A stretch of 64,000 nucleotides of DNA from Bacillota bacterium (GTDB lineage Bacteria > Bacillota > Clostridia > Acetivibrionales > DSM-1351). How positions within the stretch are numbered: the first letter of the stretch is position 1; each line of letters starts with the position of its first letter. Under the pieces are notes generated by a model. That model ran no database searches. It was not told the DNA's origin and saw only the letters and a program-made list of their open reading frames with translations. Both the position numbers and the translations under genes were made by a program. Of this stretch, positions 61,158 to 64,000 are shown piece by piece. The stretch lies in NCBI GenBank assembly GCA_023391425.1, contig JAEWAX010000133.1:62001-126000 (forward strand). Reading direction: 5' to 3'.

Positions 61158-62771
61158 TTACCGCATTTTTGCATTACAAATAGTATTTTGAAATCTTCTT
61201 TGCATTTCTTCCTCTAGATCATTATCATAGTCCTTTGTGTGCTTATACATTGCATTAATAAAATCATCAAAGTAAGGCACCTCATCAAACAGGCTTTTAT
61301 TTTCAACAAAGAAATTACAGATTTCTCTGTAATAAACGATAGTATATTTTTCACCACACGAAAACTTACTTAGTTCAATGCGATTGTAATTCGGTGAAAA
61401 AATGAAGCAGCTAGCAGTTTTCTTACGATACTCATCATCAGATGTAACAAATTGATAGTATTTTTTTAGCTGCGATTGTACTTGATCACTGTAGATATCA
61501 TGTCGGTCATCTATACCGTTGATGCTCGATTTAATTTTATTTTCTATTACAATGGCATTATTTTCGTCAGAAATAAGCAGGTCAATGTTTTTCTTTTCTC
61601 TCTCAATGCTAAAATCCGTTTGTATCTCGATATGTAGAACATCACTAGCAAAACGAGTAAAAGCCTCTCTATTTATATTAAAAAAGTGAGCAAACATATT
61701 TGAAAAAGCCAGTTCATTGTCTTCCTGTCTGATTATTTTTAGGAAATTGAAATATGGATCTTTTTGAAGATCCGACAACTCAGAAATTGCTTGTGTCGTA
61801 TTAGCATCTTCCCATAACTCTCTGTTCTCAATTATCTGATTCAAATCAGCGAAAGAATCCGGCTTATCATTTTCGTTGTAGAATTCCCTTAATGTTTGTT
61901 TGCCAAATCCTTTATTTGTACGAATGAAAAAAGTGTTGCCACCACTTATAGATGAATCGTCTGTAATATATATCTGATTTTTTGGCTTGATAACCTTATC
62001 TGCAACAAAGGTAGTATAAGCATTTTTTTCTTCTTGAAGACTGCCGTGATATGAGTTTTCATTAAATAAATCTACAAGACTTATACCGCCATAGGTCAGT
62101 CCTAATGCAACTTGTCCTTTATATCTCTCTTCTCGTGAAAGTTTGCTGTCGGCAAAATCAAGAATTGTAACCCCCTCGGCCTTGGCTAGTACTTTATATG
62201 TTTTCGAGGCAAATTTTCGTACCAACAAAACAGTTATTCTATTTTCTCCATGAGATAATTCTATTGTTCCTTGTGAATTGAGATAAATATAGTTTTTCCC
62301 ATCATCTGCCTTATAGAGATTTATGATTTCATGACCTATATTATCGCCCTCTGATAAATATGCTCCAACATACATTTTGTTAATTATTATTTCACAGCTC
62401 ATTAGTGTTGGGTTTACTTTTACTGTGGTTTTTTGTTTATATTCAACCGGAGCGATTCTTTCATCTGATGACAGAAACAAGCGAAATCTTCTGAGATGTG
62501 ATAAGTACCCACTTACAAGTGAATTTACATTACCAGTCGAGTTCTCAGAAAGAGCTTTTATCAATGTATTCTTTGCCTCATTCTCAAAATCAGCAGCAGT
62601 CACTGCATTCCAGAACAGTTCTTTGCTTCCTTTTCTCCAAATGTAGAAGGTGTCCACATAAGCGGTATTGATCGTTGCTTTTGAAATGTTCTGGCTATTT
62701 AGGAAGTTCTTATATAAAGCACGCAGTTCATCATACGATATAGCTTTCATTTTGTTTATATCCAAAGTCAC
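61158..62771 (-). CDS. PD-(D/E)XK nuclease-domain protein, first gene
   Basis: A 537-residue protein. Residues 380-500 carry a PD-(D/E)XK nuclease core: Asp397 in NIDLLIS and Glu410/Lys412 in AIVIENKIKS, then the QLKKYYQFV helix common to the PDDEXK_4 group. Residues 1-95 look like the helical DNA-binding arm of tyrosine recombinases. A middle segment (120-330) has repeated beta motifs. The first codon is uncertain (GTG 62771, TTG 62765 or ATG 62750, with AAGGGGGG nearby). Heads the six-gene operon. Confidence 0.7.
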   Translation of the reverse strand: MTLDINKMKAISYDELRALYKNFLNSQNISKATINTAYVDTFYIWRKGSKELFWNAVTAADFENEAKNTLIKALSENSTGNVNSLVSGYLSHLRRFRLFLSSDERIAPVEYKQKTTVKVNPTLMSCEIIINKMYVGAYLSEGDNIGHEIINLYKADDGKNYIYLNSQGTIELSHGENRITVLLVRKFASKTYKVLAKAEGVTILDFADSKLSREERYKGQVALGLTYGGISLVDLFNENSYHGSLQEEKNAYTTFVADKVIKPKNQIYITDDSSISGGNTFFIRTNKGFGKQTLREFYNENDKPDSFADLNQIIENRELWEDANTTQAISELSDLQKDPYFNFLKIIRQEDNELAFSNMFAHFFNINREAFTRFASDVLHIEIQTDFSIEREKKNIDLLISDENNAIVIENKIKSSINGIDDRHDIYSDQVQSQLKKYYQFVTSDDEYRKKTASCFIFSPNYNRIELSKFSCGEKYTIVYYREICNFFVENKSLFDEVPYFDDFINAMYKHTKDYDNDLEEEMQRRFQNTICNAKMR

Positions 62772-62932
62772 CCCCCCCTTTATTCAATACTATTAATCTT
62801 TCAAGCCACTTCAATATGTAGCCACTCTTAAACAAATCTAATAATGCGCCTTCACAAAACGCTCAGCTCTAACAGAACCTATAATAAGCGCAAGCACACA
62901 CTGTGCATTCAAATTTGAAACATCGGCATTCT

Positions 62933-63169
62933 TCATAGATTCTGTACCCAATTCAAGGCCATTACTTTGAGAATATCTCCATAGCGGGTAAGCTCCATAT
63001 CTTTATTACTTTCTTCAATGGTGTAAACATCATCCATGAAGTTATGTACCATTTCGGAATAACCCACAAAAGGCATCCGTATCGTATGTTCCAGCGTTTC
63101 ATTGTTTTCTTTATCAACAACCCATTCAATAAAAAAATCACTACCATTGTCAATACAATCAATGTGCAT
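62933..63169 (-). CDS. small hypothetical protein
   Basis: A 78-residue acidic protein (DFFIEWVVDKENNETLEHTI, MPFVGYSEMVHNFMDDVYTI). Composition is protein-like, but the ribosome site is poor and another frame overlaps it. It sits just upstream of the nuclease operon. Tentative. Confidence 0.4.
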   Translation of the reverse strand: MHIDCIDNGSDFFIEWVVDKENNETLEHTIRMPFVGYSEMVHNFMDDVYTIEESNKDMELTRYGDILKVMALNWVQNL

Positions 63170-63457
63170 ATGGCAACCAGTTTAAATGCCATATATATGG
63201 CTTTTGTCTCAGCCTATTGACTGTTTTGCCACAATCTGTAAATATCGTATTCTTTTCAGCAAACTTTGTCAATATATCTGAATCCCTTCGTTTGTTCAAA
63301 TAGAAAAAAGCACTCTACTTTTATGTAAAGCGCCTAAGTCATAGTATCCTCTTTATCTTTCCACATACACACTCATAACTGATTTAAATTCAAAGAAAAC
63401 TCTTCCCTCATAGACCGTAACCATTTTTATTGACCGTCTAACCACTTGTTAGTCCCT
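63170..63457. other. 288-bp gap between small protein and response regulator
   Basis: No gene is seen. A short palindrome GCCATATATATGGC followed by TTTTG lies near 63187-63205; the rest is AT-rich. Confidence 0.4.
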
Positions 63458-64000
63458 CTACCTATCCCCCAACTTATCCCTCAATCCCAAAGTCCTAACC
63501 TTGTCCACTGCCTCCTTGCTGCTTCTAACCCCCAGTTTCCTCAATATCTTCTTAACCTGAGTTTTAACTGTATTTTGTGATTTATACATTTCTTTCTCAA
63601 TCATATTTTTTGTATAGCCCTGCTCCAGTAGCTCATAAACCTCTTTTTCAGTGTTTGTTAATTCCTTTAGTTGATCTTGCCTTTGATATTCAGAGAATTT
63701 TTTGAGAACCACCTCAATTGGAGAATTATTTTTATAGGATGCTCTTATAGCATCTGGAATTTCTCTATACTTCTCTTTTGAAATATAATTCACAGCACCT
63801 GCAGTAAAAGAGTCCAGTACTATCTCATCCTCTTTCAATGAAGTGAGCATAATTATTTTTGCACTTGAAAATTGTAGTATCTCCACAGTTGCCAATATAC
63901 CATCGCACATATTCTCATTAAGATTAATATCCATCAAAATCACATCGAAATGTATCACCTTTGCCAGTTCAATAGCAGTGGACTTAGTTGTAGCTGTACC
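63458..64000 (-). CDS. LuxR/NarL-type response regulator, N-terminus beyond window
   Basis: The frame is open to the right edge, so the 5' end is missing. Visible are the phosphorylation strand FDVILMDINLNEN, the IIMLTS segment and the Lys-containing YISKEKYREI, completing a receiver domain. The C-terminal GerE HTH is LTNTEKEVYELLEQGYTKNMI and SQNTVKTQVKKILRKLGV. A sensor kinase is expected further right. Confidence 0.85.
   Translation of the reverse strand, partial: GTATTKSTAIELAKVIHFDVILMDINLNENMCDGILATVEILQFSSAKIIMLTSLKEDEIVLDSFTAGAVNYISKEKYREIPDAIRASYKNNSPIEVVLKKFSEYQRQDQLKELTNTEKEVYELLEQGYTKNMIEKEMYKSQNTVKTQVKKILRKLGVRSSKEAVDKVRTLGLRDKLGDR

Noticed and set aside
62962..63192. A 76-residue hydrophobic frame overlapping the 78-residue small protein
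   Set aside because: It is in another frame on the same strand, has low-complexity aromatic content and no ribosome site; the 78-residue frame looks more protein-like.
1..64000. tRNA or rRNA genes
   Set aside because: I found no cloverleaf-like sequence with a T-arm GTTCRANNC block in context and no rRNA signature.

Overview
The window is AT-rich DNA from an endospore-forming, nitrogen-fixing member of the Clostridia. The nitrogenase locus has the Clostridium pasteurianum layout: nifH, two nifI genes, nifD with the clostridial insertion, short nifK, nifE, a nifN-B fusion, a split nifV, and modABC. The window also holds the 3' half of an interrupted sigK gene. A Ruminiclostridium-like (clostridial cluster III) host is a reasonable guess, but the sequence alone does not prove it.

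Layout. 1-6.7 kb: a partial methyltransferase, a PEBP-like gene with an HxlR regulator, an ABC-F ATPase, and an operon nadD-yqeK-LytR_C-rsfS-MATE. 7.1-10.4 kb: an SLH-domain gene remnant, then a BlaI-like repressor and a BlaR1-like M56 protease whose sensor is a leucine-rich-repeat domain. 10.5-17.5 kb: purE-purF-purM-purN-purH-purD on the minus strand, with two repeat or palindromic elements between genes. 17.7-21.5 kb: a MocR regulator divergent from a PLP decarboxylase and a PhzF-like gene. 21.5-25.3 kb: an AEC transporter and a three-gene SPFH/zinc-ribbon membrane locus resembling B. subtilis ydjGHI. 25.5-39.7 kb: the nif-mod locus, read right to left from a structured, probably attenuated leader upstream of nifH. 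40-42.3 kb: on the plus strand, an AnfO-like gene, a strongly folded RNA-like element of about 270 nt, a frameshifted gene and an ABC ATPase remnant. 42.4-48.9 kb: a CUT2 sugar ABC transporter, a polyol dehydrogenase and a ROK regulator. 49.1-52 kb: a Pr6Pr-like membrane protein and a PG-binding/NlpC-P60 hydrolase.

52-64 kb: the C-terminal segment of sigma-K abuts a large serine recombinase, the hallmark of a sigK-intervening (skin-type) element. This element runs to the window end. It carries a phage-type HTH gene, a MerR regulator and a compact six-gene operon encoding two PD-(D/E)XK-type nucleases plus four proteins I do not recognise. That operon is the best candidate here for an undescribed, possibly defensive, system.

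The main hunt results are that operon inside the sigK element, the folded RNA at 40.85-41.12 kb, tandem five-codon mini-ORFs in front of nifN-B, two terminator-like hairpins in the nifH leader, a frameshifted [2Fe-2S] ferredoxin inside the nif operon, the LRR-sensor BlaR1 homologue, and a dispersed repeat family with three copies in the window. All functional statements come from reading motifs and families by eye; no database search was run.
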